Of a stretch of 64,000 bases of DNA, positions 22,325 to 34,114 are shown one piece after another. Made by a program: the position numbers and the translations under genes. This DNA is from Margaritispora aquatica (lineage: Eukaryota > Ascomycota > Leotiomycetes > Helotiales > Discinellaceae), in the NCBI GenBank assembly GCA_007644065.1, contig VJWN01000017.1:62001-126000 (forward strand). The letters are read 5' to 3'. Below the pieces are notes generated by a model that did not search any database, was not told where the DNA came from, and saw only the letters and a list, made by a program, of their open reading frames with translations. How positions within the stretch are numbered: the first letter of the stretch is position 1; each line of letters starts with the position of its first letter.

Positions 22325-23233
22325 GGGCGTCGGAGGGGAGTATTTTATTCTATTTTTTATTTTTATAGAAGTGAGGTCTCTGGGAACGCTTTTATGCTGG
22401 TTATACTGGGTTGATGGTTAGAGGACTGCGAGAATGATAGACTAATTTTTAGACGGTGCTTTTAGCAATAGAACATGGATTTTTCAACGAGGTTGCATTC
22501 GACGACAATTGCATAATTTTGAACTGGAGACTGAGCCCATGAGAATCTTAACCGAAGTTTCGCCTCCATTTCCCCCCGCTTCACCCATCCCCAAAATTTC
22601 TTGACCTCCCAACAACAAGAAAGAACTGTAAATTTTCTTCCTGATAGATCTATTCTTAGACTGACCAAGGTATAAGATCTTGGTGTTTCTGGTTGAAAGC
22701 CAATTGTGTTTTATCCATTACGCAGTTTACCTCGGTATGTGGACTGAGTAATATATTTAAGGTTGAGATGTCCCACTGTTTTGGATTTTGAAGGGAAATC
22801 CTCGTATGTTGGAGAGAGCCTCATCCTGGCATGAGATGGCTGTTTGTCTTTGGTTTCTTAGGTCTTTAGGGTGTTTGTTGAAGCTCGTTGAGAGGTGGAG
22901 GGAATGGATGCTTGTTATTTTGAGTACGTTAAGGATTTTTAAGCTGGGTATTCGCAATTCAGGTGGTGGCAAGGTGAGTGTGTAATCCAAGCTTTGCGTA
23001 TACAAGAAAATCAAATACCGCGCGCATGATGATCACTCATCTCAGTCTTGTGGAGCTTCACGGTGACTCCGGCATGGCGAGGTGAACCTAGGGTAAGCAG
23101 CAATATCTAAACTCCAGGAGAATTGTATTTGAGCCAACATTTCCGCTCTCCATTTTTGTCTCCATCCCTTCAGATTTCTGTGTTTCGTTTCTCAAACTTC
23201 AGGACTTTCAATCGTCGATCGAGGTAAAGCACA
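22325..23233. other. Intergenic region
   Basis: About 900 bases, AT-rich, with no supported gene. The open frames on either strand near 22757-23014 are antisense to each other and lack family features. Confidence 0.5.
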
Positions 23234-24132
23234 ATGAAGCTTTTATCTCTCACTTCTCTTGCGCTCTGTGGCACGATGACGATAGCTGCTGCGACATCAG
23301 ATCGTTCATGGGTCGCACCACTGTCTACTGATCGTATGTATTTTATTGTTTTTCAATATCCCGTGACTGACTGATTTCACGCACGTTCTCTGAATGATCT
23401 TCATATAACCCAATGTCAGAACATGGACTTCAGCTGACCGCAAACAGGTCGCTCTCCATGCCCAATGGTCAATACCCTCGCTAATCATGGCTACCTCCCT
23501 CATGATGGCCTCAACGTCAGTATGGCAGACCTCATCGTCGCGCTGAATGAGTCCGTCAATCTCGCTTCGGCGGCCACACAAGCCGTGGGTGCAAGAGCTC
23601 TCCTTGCTTCAACGACTGGAAACGCTGCTACCTTCAATCTCGATGATTTGAACCGCCATGGCTGTGAGTCCTCGCATTCCCCGGCATGCAGTAAACGAGT
23701 TATTTGAGACGAACTAATAACAACACAGTCATCGAGCACGATGGCTCCCTCTCCCGCGCTGACACCGCCCAAGGTGACAACCACTCCTTCAACGCCACCA
23801 TCTGGGCCACAACAACAACTTTCTTCACCAAGCCAACCATCACGCTCCCCATGGCCATCGCAGCTCGCTCGGCGCGTCTGACTGCCGCGGCGCAATCCAA
23901 CCCATCATTCAACATGACAGCCGGCGATTTGCAGAACAGCGCGATCGAGACTGCGCTGTACATGTCTCTATTTACAACAGGTGGGAATGCGACTGAAGCG
24001 AGGAGAGAGTGGGTCGAGTATTTGTTTGCTAACGAGAGGTTGCCAACTGAGTTGGGGTGGGAGAGGAGTGTGGAGGAGTTCACGACGGCGGGGATTTTGG
24101 CGATTGTGGGGGAGATTTTGGGTGCGAGTTAG
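23234..24132 (+). CDS. Secreted heme-thiolate peroxidase (unspecific peroxygenase / chloroperoxidase family)
   Basis: Extracellular heme-thiolate enzyme that uses peroxide to oxygenate or halogenate organic substrates. Three exons, 23234-23333, 23448-23663 and 23730-24132, give 238 aa, in the short UPO range. A signal peptide MKLLSLTSLALCGTMTIAAA is clear. The proximal heme motif SPCPMVNTLANHGYLPHDG carries the axial Cys. After the second junction the distal motif reads IEHDGSLSRAD, with the Glu-His-Asp-Ser pattern. Phase is kept at both junctions (DR-RSPCP and HGF-IEHD). Several NxS/T sequons (NVS, NES, NHS, NAT, NMT) fit a glycoprotein. It lies tail to tail with the neighbouring FAD monooxygenase, 228 bases apart. 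Confidence 0.93.
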
Positions 24133-24360
24133 TGTTAGTTCTGGTGGTTGGATGTGCGTCGAAGGAGGAGTGATGCAGAGATTAGAAGTGGAAGTTTTGT
24201 GGTGCAGATTCGCTTTGAATGTGTGATTGGAAGGTGCGATCATTGAGGTGTGCTGCGTAGCATATTGTTGAGAAATATAAAGCTCATTTGTTGTACAGAA
24301 TACAGAAACCACCATTGCCTCCACTTCTAGCTCCCAATCAGAAATTATCAACTAGAAACC

Positions 24361-25698
24361 TCATTTTGCACCCTCCTTGTAAAGTGCCGGATATTCAGGC
24401 AACACAAAACCATCATCCCTATCTTCAGCAGACCTCTCACCAAGCCAGGGTACAATCTTCGAAATCACATTCAAAACAAGATACAACAGCCATCTCTGCC
24501 ACGCTTTCTCAGGATGCACAATACCAGGGAAAATTGATGGAATCTTTTGAGTCTCTTCGACAAATCCGCGAAACACCTTCTCGTAACCTTCCAGAGCTCT
24601 GGTGGGATTTTCACCTTCCTTCAATTTGCTTACCTCTCCAGCGAGAATGTAAGCACCAATGATCGCAAGAGAGGTACCCATTCCCGTAAGTGGCGAGGGC
24701 GCATAAGCTGCGTCTCCAAGACATACGACGCGGGACTCCGACCATTTGGTCATCTTGATCTGTTGGATGACGTGGAAGTAGAAATCGGGAGCTGAGTCCA
24801 TAACATCCAAGATACGTTCGCCTTGCCATCCAATGTCCGCAAAAGTGCTTCTAAGAAGCTTTTGCTGAGCCATCTTTCCAGTTTTGGCTGCCTCGGCCCA
24901 CTGGATCTTCTGTGTCTCGCTGCGTGGGACGATGGTAAACATTGCTCTGATTGTGCCATGTGGATCTGGTCGAAGAGCAAGGATTCTCGAACGCAGTCCA
25001 ATGTACACATTCCACCAGTCATTGTCAGATGGTAGACGAGGTATGGTGAAGTATATGGCGTACATTCCTGTATGGATTGACTTCACACTCTCCGAGGGAA
25101 AACACTGTTTCCGGATCTTAGACCATTGCCCATCAGCTGCCACCAGGAGATCGAAACGCTCTGTTACACCATCGCTAAACTCAACCTCGACAACTTCATC
25201 ATTGTTCGAGATGACTTCTTTGATTGTAGTTCCGAACAAGTACTTGATATTTGGATGGTCTTTACCAGCTTCATACAACATCTTGGCTAGATCTCCTCTC
25301 AGAATCTCAAACTCGGAAGATAGACTGGCGGAGGCACCTTCCTTGATCGGCAGAAGTGCAAATGGTCTCCCGTTTTTGCCGATGAATTGCGTGCCTTGCT
25401 CTTTGGTGTTGTTCTTTCTAAACTCCTCCAGCAAGCCCATTCTTTTCACTACTTTCACCGCCGCACCTTGCATGCTATGATGTAGTTAGATGTATTATTT
25501 TTGACTGGAAATATATGAACTCTGTTATGGTTCCCAAGTTCGTGTCTGGTAAAGGATGAGATGTACTTACTCCACATTTTGTCCGTGAGGGAGAATACAT
25601 GAAGTTTTCTCAACGACAGTAACTCGTGCTCCTGAATTTGCAAGCCACCAAGCAAGAGTAGGTCCAGCGACACCCGAGCCAGCAATCAAGACACGCAT
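24361..25698 (-). CDS. FAD-dependent aromatic-type monooxygenase
   Basis: Class A flavoprotein monooxygenase of the salicylate hydroxylase / PHBH fold. Two exons, 25698-25571 and 25474-24361, encode 413 aa. The dinucleotide motif begins at residue 3 (VLIAGSGVAGPTLAWWLANS), which supports the chosen start. GQNVDMQGAA follows across the junction. The DG motif is LLVAADGQWSKIR, and the second FAD motif is RVVCLGDAAYAPSPLTGMG. A hydrophobic segment near the C-terminus (WLLYLVLNVISKIVPWL) may touch membrane. The gene diverges from the adjacent Zn2Cys6 regulator across 543 bases, suggesting local control. The substrate is not known. Confidence 0.9.
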
Positions 25699-26241
25699 GA
25701 TGTTATAAATGGTAGGATTTAGTTATGGTTGTGAGGAGTATGTTTTCTTCAAGGTGGAACTCGTAGAATGGAACGACCACGAAAATCTAAGAAGTTAACG
25801 ACGGAAGATAGAAATGAGAACTTGAAGCTGAGCATTCCACCGAGCATCGTCAAGTTATTATATAACATTTTATTTTTGAGTTGTTCTAAGTCGTCTGGCA
25901 GGACATTCGGACTCGGAGGTTATCTCGGCCAAGATTCCAAGCTAGAGGGAAGTCTAATCCGAAGCTAAACCAAATTGAATTATAAATCACGTGTGGGCTG
26001 GGAAACATTGTTGGCTCGTGTGCCATTCTACCCTACCCTGTCGACCTCAACAATGAACTCTATCAATTGTTTCATCCACACATAATCCAAAAAAGCACCG
26101 TTTCCTCATCTCTAGAAATATCCATGAAGATCTAGGTTCGCAATTCTAGTCTGTTATAGCACTGCCAAAAGGTTCAATGGCTGAGGTCATACCCAACATC
26201 TCTCCACTAGCTTACAACTCGATACTTCGTCTAACTGAGCT
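25699..26241. promoter_or_regulatory. Divergent promoter: FAD monooxygenase / Zn2Cys6 regulator
   Basis: 543 bases between two divergent start codons. Two CTCGG direct repeats lie about 20 bases apart near 25912-25930. Zn2Cys6 proteins bind CGG triplets, so these are possible but unproven binding sites. Confidence 0.4.
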
Positions 26242-28587
26242 ATGGAAGCACATGGTCTTTCAAGTCTTCCTAACTCCAGCAGGCCAACATACTCATGCAT
26301 TCGCTGCGTAGACCGCAAAGTCAGGTGTGATAGGCAACGTCCTTGTACTGCATGTGTCAAGCATAAGGTTGAATGTATGTATAACATCTCACAGCCACCT
26401 CGAAGACAGAGACGTGCAAAGAATCAGATCTTGGAGGACCGTCTTCGATGCTATGAAACACTGCTTCAACAGCAAGGCATTGATCCAAAGAGGCTACCAA
26501 GAAGTCTAGAACCCGAACCAGAACTGCAGCGAAGTCCAAGTTATGCCAATCTGCCGAATGTGGTAGAGAGTTTATCAATAGCTGGCTCTTTTGATGGACC
26601 AAAATCAGACAAACCTGCTCACCCGAAAGAGCAATCTCAATTCATTCACAAGTATGTCTTCATTTGAGTTGCCTTTCCCCACAGATTGACATCTCCTGCA
26701 GTAGTTTATATACACGCGTCATACAAGAGGTTCGAAGCCCGAATGCTTTACTGAATTTATCTTAGGAAGTATCAACTGATGACCAGATAGCTTCACGATG
26801 CGGATGATCCCTCGTTGGAGGAAGGTGTATCTGATGATGACTTCGAATTTGTGCTTGAAAGTCAGCGTGCTTCATGCAACAGACCCTGCCATCCAGCATC
26901 CAGTTGTATCATTCGCTTGTGGCAAATCTTCAAGGACAATGTTGATCCACTGACTAAAATCATACATGTTCCCTCGACACAACCAGCAATCGATAAAGCT
27001 GCAAGCGACACGACTTCCCTTCCTCGCAACTTCGAAGTTCTTATGTTTGCGATGTATGGCGCTGCGGTAATGTCGTTAGACGATGGTGATTGTAGACGAT
27101 TGTTCAGTGAATCACGAAAGTCATTGCTAGCTCGGTATGTCTCGAACACAAAAACTGCACTTGCAAGAGCAGGTTTTATGAGCACAACAAATCTCGTCGT
27201 ATTGCAAGCATTAGTTCTCCATTTGCTCTCGGTACGAGATGTTTACGAACCGCGTGCTGTCTGGTCCTTGACTGGCGTAGCTGTCCGTATTGCTGAAGGC
27301 ATGGGTCTCGACCGAGATGGTGAATCATTGGGACTTCCACCGTTCGAGATTGAGTTAAGGCGAAGGATATGGTGGCTGTTGAAGACACACGATTTTCGTA
27401 CCGCAGAGCTGTGTGGTCTACCGAAATTCAAAGATCTCAACACAACCCATAATAGCACAAAATGGCCTACCAACATCGATGACAACGAGTTGTATCCAGG
27501 GATGCTATTGCTCCCTGTAGGGTCGAACAATATGACAGATTTTACATTTCTGTCTCTGAGATATGAGGTTGCTAATTTTGCTGCAACTCGAGTAAATGAG
27601 TTTCGACAACAAGGAATGGGCCCAGACCAGTGGGATCTCCATGCCTCGTCGAGCAACAAAACAAAACTAGACGAGGCTCTCCAAGGACTTGAACAACTTC
27701 TCGAAACGAAATATTTACGCTACTGTGATCCGTCCCAACCACTTCATCTCATGGTTATGTTGATAGCTAGATTTTCATTGAACATAATCCGCTTCCTGGG
27801 CCATCATCCGCGACGTTGGGCCAGCATTGAACAGACATCACCTTCAGAGCGTCAATGGGTCTGGGAAATCAGTATTAAACTTCTTGAACAGCATAGCATG
27901 GTCCAATCAAACCCTCAATTGAAGCGTTTCGCCTGGCACGCACCTTACTTCCAGCAATGGCACGCTTTCATTCATATTCTGGACGTCCTTAAGACTGATC
28001 CAGTGGTCAACAACGCCGAGAAGGCATGGAAACTCGTCGAAACGATATACACGAACACACCGGATATGATTCACGATGTGCGAAAGCCAATTCATATGGC
28101 TGTAGGCAATCTATGCCTCAAAGCATACGAGAAATACGAGAACCTACCGTTGCGACAGGGAGCGGAAACACCAGAATTTATACTGAGGCTTCGAGAACAA
28201 CATAAAGCTGCAAGAATTAGGAGGCAAAGTCGAAAAGCGAAGACGAGGACAGCAAATCAAATCGATCAATCTGATGAGGGGAGTCTGCAAATGAATTCCG
28301 AACCAGATCAAATTATCTTCAACCTGGGTGACGTTTCAGAATATACAAACCTCAAGCCACATACAACCCAGGAACCTTCTATTCTTTCGCAAGGCAATGT
28401 TTCCACACACATCGATCCATTTTGGTTTGAGAATGGGTATGAAGCTGACGAAGTTGGAGGTATGGAGGATATCATTGATCTAGACTTCATGTTAGACCAA
28501 GAACAAATTACGGATTCCAATGTTATAGGATGGGAACAGTGGGATTCTTGGTTGATCAACTCCAATCTATTAGCTCCTATACCCTGA
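26242..28587 (+). CDS. Zn2Cys6 transcription factor with fungal-specific TF domain
   Basis: Nuclear DNA-binding regulator. Three exons: 26242-26651, 26702-26729 and 26791-28587, giving 744 aa. The 28-nt middle exon is supported by phase and by the continuous product IHN-SLYTRVIQE-LHDADDPSLEE. The zinc cluster SCIRCVDRKVRCDRQRPC, followed by TACVKHKVEC, holds six Cys in the usual spacing near residues 18-45. A basic linker and a coiled region (LEDRLRCYETLLQQQGID) follow. The middle homology region carries ALVLHLLSVRDVYEPRAVWS and AVRIAEGMGLDRDGESLGL, then FEIELRRRIWWLL, a strong fungal-TF signature. The C-terminus is acidic and Gln/Asp-rich, as in activation domains. Its position between the FAD monooxygenase and fumarylacetoacetase genes suggests it controls this cluster. 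Confidence 0.92.
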
Positions 28588-28729
28588 TGATCAGCACCAA
28601 AGTTTAAATGCACGAAAACTGGAGTGAATAAGTAGATGCAAAGCTCAAAAGCTCCGTCAATCTACACATACAGTTCAGCATAATTGAATCTTCTCGACAG
28701 AGCAATAATCCGAGATTCATCATTTCTCA

Positions 28730-29993
28730 TTAACTAGATGCTACGATCGTACCGACGCACTCCCCAAACCCAACACCATCCCCAGCAGTCGCAATTAAAA
28801 TGACCGTATCTCCATCTTCCAAGAATATCCGCTTCCCAACTTCTCCATCCTTACTCGCCAGTTTCACCCCTCCCTTCGCAGCAATTTCCATCAAGCAGCC
28901 AGAACCCGAGACCGTCTCAGAAAACGAGCTTGATATCGTCCCTGTTCCAAGCAAGTCGCCTGTTCTCAGACTGCAGCCATTGACAGTCTGTTGAGCCACC
29001 AAGTCTCTGAGAGTCCAGTAAATTGACGCAAAGCTTGATTTGCAGATTGGATATGCTGTTGTTTCCTGGGCGACTTGAATCATTGCTGATAGGTCAATAT
29101 CAAATGTCGGTTTCTGATCTGGGTCCTGCAGATATGCAGGCAATTTGATGTCAGAGTTCCGTTGAGGTAGCGCAGTTCTAAATGGTGCTAATGCTTCAAG
29201 AGTGATTATCCAAGGGGATATGCTGGTTGCGAATGATTTTCCATGTAACGGACCCAGTGGGTTCATCTCTAGTCCCTGGATATCCCGTGCTATGATCATC
29301 AGCTACATGTTCAGAGAGTAAGCCACTTCACTTACCACTCCAATCATTCAACAACACTAAGCCAAAGATGTGATCGTCCGCATCACCAATTGAGACAGGT
29401 TGCCCCAGTTTGCTCGCTTTGCCCACAACAGCAGCAACCTCAAGTTCGTAGTCCAGTCTCTTTGTGGCACCAAAGACAATCTCTGCACCATCACGATACT
29501 GTCCTTTTGGTCTTACAATCTGTGTTCCCGAAACGACAATCGACGACGTCCTCCCATGATATCCGATGGGGAAATGCTCAAATCCCGGCGGGAGCTCTCG
29601 CTTCCCAAACACCGCCTCCCCAGCATTCAAAACGTGGTCGCGGGAGCACGAGAAGTCCGTGAAGTCCCCAACGGCAAGCGGGAGATACAGAGTTGCGGTT
29701 GAGATGTGACAGATGCTTTGATCGGATAGGGCATCAAGTGGATTTGAGAGGATGCCTTGCAGCCATTTTCGGGTCGCTAATTGTTCTGACTTTGGTAGTG
29801 CCGCGAAATCGTTCACGATTGACTTTGAGAATGTCGAAAGAGTCTCTTGGGACACATTGGGTTTACTGTATGCGGCAAGCTCGTCTAGGAATATGACATT
29901 ATCCTCTAGTCTTGTCGCTAGAGTTGCTTCTTTGTGGTTTGGGCTGCTCGCGATACCGTATGGAATATTCGCAACTGAAAAATGAGAAGACAT
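28730..29993 (-). CDS. Fumarylacetoacetase
   Basis: Hydrolyses fumarylacetoacetate to fumarate and acetoacetate, the last step of tyrosine/homogentisate breakdown; relatives act on similar beta-diketo acids. Two exons, 29993-29336 and 29289-28730, encode 405 aa (the family is about 420). The N-terminal domain starts SVANIPYGIASSP. The catalytic domain has DFTDFSCSRDHVLNAGE, IGYHGRTSSIVVSGT, RPKGQ, LDYELEVAAVVG and HIFGLVLLNDWSARDIQGLE, with metal-binding acidic residues at the usual places. The junction lies inside NDWS-ARDIQ with phase kept. The start at MSSHFSVAN is preferred; a longer frame from 30161 has no family match. The usual partners, homogentisate dioxygenase and maleylacetoacetate isomerase, are absent from the window. 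Confidence 0.92.
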
Positions 29994-30473
29994 GGTCAAT
30001 TCTGTGGTGACTTTGATTTCTGTGATTTGGATTGCGGTGAATTGGATCCCTCTGAATTTCCTTTGAATGCTATGATGCTTCTCACTATAAGACCTGCTTG
30101 TGATGAACTGCCGTGTCTTTGTGAGCAGAGGTTGCTGTTCTCCGCGTTTCCCCTCCCCCACACTCGCTTAGTCCTCTAGCCGAACTTCTTCCAGTCCACC
30201 TCCACATTCCGTGTCAAGGTTCCCCTCGAAGCGGAATTCGGACATTGATCGATATGACGAAGACCGACAGGGCCGGCAAGTCCTATTCCGATTCAGACCA
30301 CTCGTCTTTGCTTAGACATATCTTATTGTTATTTCAGAGGGAACTCAACATCATTACCAATACTTCACAACTCAGCATCCCTCCTACCTCACAGACAACA
30401 AACACTTCACATCCATCACTGCCAACCGAGTCACCACTTCACAATCCTACAAACCCCATCACTCAAACCCACA
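29994..30473. promoter_or_regulatory. Divergent promoter: fumarylacetoacetase / cupin
   Basis: 480 bases between two divergent starts. The part next to the cupin gene is C/A-rich (30360-30470), typical of a fungal leader. No known operator was recognised. Confidence 0.45.
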
Positions 30474-31025
30474 ATGTCACAAATCCCAACCCTCGACAAC
30501 GGCCTCCCAGCCATAAACAGATACATCACGACGACCAACGCCTCAGGCAAAGCGATTCTCGCCACCGAAATCGCCCCAACAAACGTCTGGCAAAAGATCG
30601 GCTCAATCGCACGCTTCTTCCTCGCCTACACGACGCGAACCTTCCCCATCAGCATCGCCGAATCGCGCGACATCAGCGCCTACTCCAAGGACCTGACCTC
30701 GCCGCCGGGCCTGACCATCTCCAACGGCACGGTGGTCCGCTACGTCGACATGGCGCCCGGCGCGCTGTCGCCCATGCACATCACCGTGTCGGTGGACTAC
30801 GGCATCGTGCTCGAGGGCACCGTCGAGCTGGTGCTCGATTCCGGCGAGACGCAGGTCATGAATCGAGGTGATGTTTGCGTGCAGAGGGCCACGAACCATG
30901 CGTGGAGGAATGTCACGCCTAATGGGGGATGGGCCCGCATGGTGTATGTGCTGGTTACGGCGGAGCCGACGGAGGGACTGAAGGAGGATCTGAATGGCAT
31001 GGAGGATGTGAAGAGCAGCGAGTAG
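30474..31025 (+). CDS. Single-domain cupin protein
   Basis: A one-exon, 183-aa protein with one cupin barrel. Motif 1 reads SPMHITVSVDYGIVLEGTVE and motif 2 reads GDVCVQRATNHAWRN. Only one His of the usual HxH pair is present in motif 1, and the Glu position is Asp, so metal binding may be altered or lost. This degenerate pattern is common in a family of fungal cupins of unknown function. It is too short to be a two-domain gentisate or homogentisate dioxygenase. It diverges from fumarylacetoacetase and faces the CocE/NonD hydrolase. Codons are GC-richer in the central half than in neighbours. The function is open: a dioxygenase, isomerase or sensor role are all possible. Confidence 0.85.
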   Translation: MSQIPTLDNGLPAINRYITTTNASGKAILATEIAPTNVWQKIGSIARFFLAYTTRTFPISIAESRDISAYSKDLTSPPGLTISNGTVVRYVDMAPGALSPMHITVSVDYGIVLEGTVELVLDSGETQVMNRGDVCVQRATNHAWRNVTPNGGWARMVYVLVTAEPTEGLKEDLNGMEDVKSSE

Positions 31026-31424
31026 AGGGGTCTTTCGGTTGATGGAGGTGTTTGGGATGGGTAGATTGAGGTTGAAATGAACACGTTTTTGGTTGTATTC
31101 TACTCTCATTGATGTTTGTCAGTTTGTGATGGTCGTGCTGTAAATTTCGTAAAATACGATAATATTGATGGCTGAATAACTTTCGTATAAAACGACTAGA
31201 AAAAGTCACAAAACCCTATTTCCCACTCATTATGCTTGTTTTGGATCAGGAATTAATTATAGCACTAGATACTCGTCACATCTTTACTTTTCGCCAACTC
31301 CCATTTCACCAACTCGACAATTGGCACACACTGAAAAGACAAAACACAAGCATCACTTTCGAAATCTTAGCCACACATGAGTTACAACGTTTGAATAAAT
31401 CCATTTGCATATCTACCAACAGAT
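31026..31424. other. Intergenic region between convergent genes
   Basis: About 400 bases between the cupin and the hydrolase 3' ends. AT-rich, with no feature supported. Confidence 0.5.
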
Positions 31425-33311
31425 CTAAGCACTTGGAATGATAGGCAAAGTAACAAAATTCTCCAGCCCCTCTCCAAAATGAACATGATTCAAGCCCGCA
31501 AACTTCGCCTTCGGCCTATCACTCTCGCTCGTATGCTGAAAGATGCCACTTCCCTGGGTATCACCCGAGGACACCTCAAAGACAATCCGGCCACCCTTCT
31601 CGGCAATGACATTCGTGGGCCAAATCTCCACATCCACACCGTACACCTCGCCCTCCTTGACCGTCTGGACGTCGGACGAGAAGTAGTTCCGGTATGGCAG
31701 GTATTTCCGGTGCTTGGGGTGCTTGTCGTCGACTTTCCGCAGGCTGACCCGGAGCCAGCCTTTGGCGAGGGGGATTGGATCGCCTGCTGTGCCGGTGTAG
31801 TGCACTTCTTCGCCTTTGGGTGAGATGTAACGCAGGGTGAGGAAGAGATCGATATCCTTTTCACCTTCAGAACCAGCTTCCTCGGGTGTCATGGAAACGT
31901 TGAGATGAGCGGTGATGTGACCTGTGATCTCAGTCTCTTCTTGGAATTCAGGAGTCGAGAATTGAATGAACTCTGGCTTCTCGAGACTGCCGAGAGCTTT
32001 GTATGACTTCTTAGCTGCTTTCGTATCTGGAGATGTATATAGAGAGCCATCGGATTGCAAGTGGTATCTTGCGTAGTTTGTTCTAGGGATTGGCCATGCG
32101 GTCTCTTCTCGTCGCTCGTAAGTAGCCTCGAACTTCGGGTTATTGAAACCCACGTTTCCTTTCCTCAACACCATGGAAACAGGAGGAAGCTTGCCGGGAA
32201 CACTCCATCCAGTCTTATCCTCGCCTTTGAGGAACGCATCCAAGAAAGATTTCTGCACCTCCACCTCATCGTGGTAGTAAAATGGCAAGTCGTGACGACC
32301 GGTAATGAACCGGAGATACTTGAATTTCGAGCCGGCCCACGTGTAACCCTCGACATTACCGCGCAAGTGAAGCAAAATGCCACCCCAATTTGCCACGCTC
32401 AACAATGGGACCTCGATGTCTGCCAGTTCAAACTCCTTCGATGCGTAGTACTCGTCATCTCGGAAGCGATTGGCAGCATTATCGTCATTCTGATCCCGTC
32501 GATTCGCAACGAGCGCCTCGTTAGAAAGATCACCCTCAATGGTATCCTCACCCCATTTTGAGGCAGCACGACCCGGCTTGCCATACTGGTTTGTCACGAC
32601 TTGCCGATTCCACCAAAACTTGATGAATGCATCGGAGAAGATACCGCCGTGACGACAGCGATCACGGTAGTAATCTGACATCCCCTCCCATGGAACGATG
32701 GCTGCGAGACCCTTTGGTCTTCGTGCAGCGACTCGCCATTGACTTCCTGCTTTTCGTCAACACTTTTTTCAAGGCCTGCTGACGAAAATACTTACCAGCA
32801 TAGTAACTGATTCCAAGCAGTCCAACTTTGCCAGATGACCAAGGTTGCTCTGCAGCCCATTCTACAACATCAAAGAAGCATTCACTCGTGCCTTTGGACA
32901 TCGTATCCAGCACTCCTGGAGATTGACCCAGACCCCTCTCATCAGCTCTAACAACCACATAGCCATTTCTCGTCCAGAACACTGGATCAGGTGTCTCCCA
33001 AGCACTGTACTTTGACTTGTGTTCGGGATTGACTTCACTGAACGACTTTGCAAAGAAGCTAACACCAGTCAGTAAATCCTCAAGACACTTTCAGAAATAG
33101 CTTACTTCTCATAAGGAATGTCCTTTCCATAAGGACCATAAGTCACCAGGACGGGAAACTTCTCCGTCTCAGATGCGATGGGTCGGTAGACATTGCAACG
33201 GATTGGAAAAGTGCCCGCTCTTGGAATGGAGACATGCTTCTCAAAGATGAGGTTATTCTCCGTATCCGTGGTGACCTCCAGCAAGTCTCTGATGGTGTTT
33301 GTCATCGCCAT
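31425..33311 (-). CDS. CocE/NonD-family alpha/beta hydrolase (X-Pro dipeptidyl-peptidase S15 fold)
   Basis: Serine hydrolase of the family that includes cocaine esterase and X-Pro dipeptidyl peptidase; it may act on esters or amides. Three exons, 33311-33106, 33058-32796 and 32746-31425, give 596 aa. The segments VLVTYGPYGKD, GYVVVRADERGLGQSPGVLD and VGLLGISYYAGSQWRVAARR carry the fold and nucleophile motif (GISYYAG; the Ser is the nucleophile). The acid lies in FITGRHDLPFYYHDE and the His in GLNHVHFGE near the end. A C-terminal jelly-roll domain (EITGHITAHLNVS) is complete. Phases agree at both short introns (47 and 49 nt). No signal peptide. Part of the probable FMO-TF-FAH-cupin-hydrolase cluster. 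Confidence 0.9.
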
Positions 33312-34114
33312 GATGTATGGTTTTTGAAGAAAAAAAGTTCTATGTTTCGAGATAATGTCACGGAAGATGAAATGTCAACAACGAAAGCAATCTCAATATA
33401 TCACGCATGAAATACTCTCATGTTTTGGCTAAGCTATGATGCGGCATTCGGATTTTACGTCCTCATTTGCCGACAACACACATGATCCAGGAACGGTGGG
33501 TGAGCATTTTTGGATGCCTCTTGGTGGAGAGGCGGATGGTGGAGGAGTGGGTCCGCTAGTCCTTGGGGGTGTGTCTCAGGGTCAATTCGGGCTTTTATGC
33601 CATGTCGAGACGAACAGAGATTAGGTTCCGTTAGAGATGCCGCGTATGCCCATTCTCGTTCCACCATCTTGAGATCTCATGGGAGAGGAGAAGCCAAGAG
33701 CAGTATGAGACATCAGTGGCGGCGGTCATTCCATTAATTTAGAAAAGAAAACTCCCGATGTTGACTGAAGCGAGGCACAAGTCACATGATATGCCATATG
33801 GATTCTTAGCTTCATGCCCTGCCTTATGTTCAACGTTGAGATATGTATGACTTGATTGAAATTGTAGCTTCCCTAAACTCACGCTTCATAAAGAATTGGG
33901 CTTGAAACAGTAGACTGGTTTTATAACTAATTTGACTTGGTTCTCCAGCTCTAAAGTGTTTAATGCTTCCATCCCATATCTCACATTTCACTTCGAGGCT
34001 CAAGACCAATTAATAACACTCAAACGCCAATGCCAAATCTCATGCCTAATCGAAGTACCAAAACTACATTTGAGCCGCATCTCCTCCCTCCCTTCCCATC
34101 CCTGTGCTCTGTTG
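33312..34114. other. Intergenic region
   Basis: About 800 bases holding the hydrolase promoter and the 3' flank of the small membrane protein gene. The open frames near 33436-33737 overlap each other on opposite strands and are not credible. Confidence 0.5.

Noticed and set aside
26720..26745. GGTTCGAAGCC resembling a tRNA B box
   Set aside because: Lies at an exon/intron junction of the Zn2Cys6 gene; no A box or cloverleaf around it.
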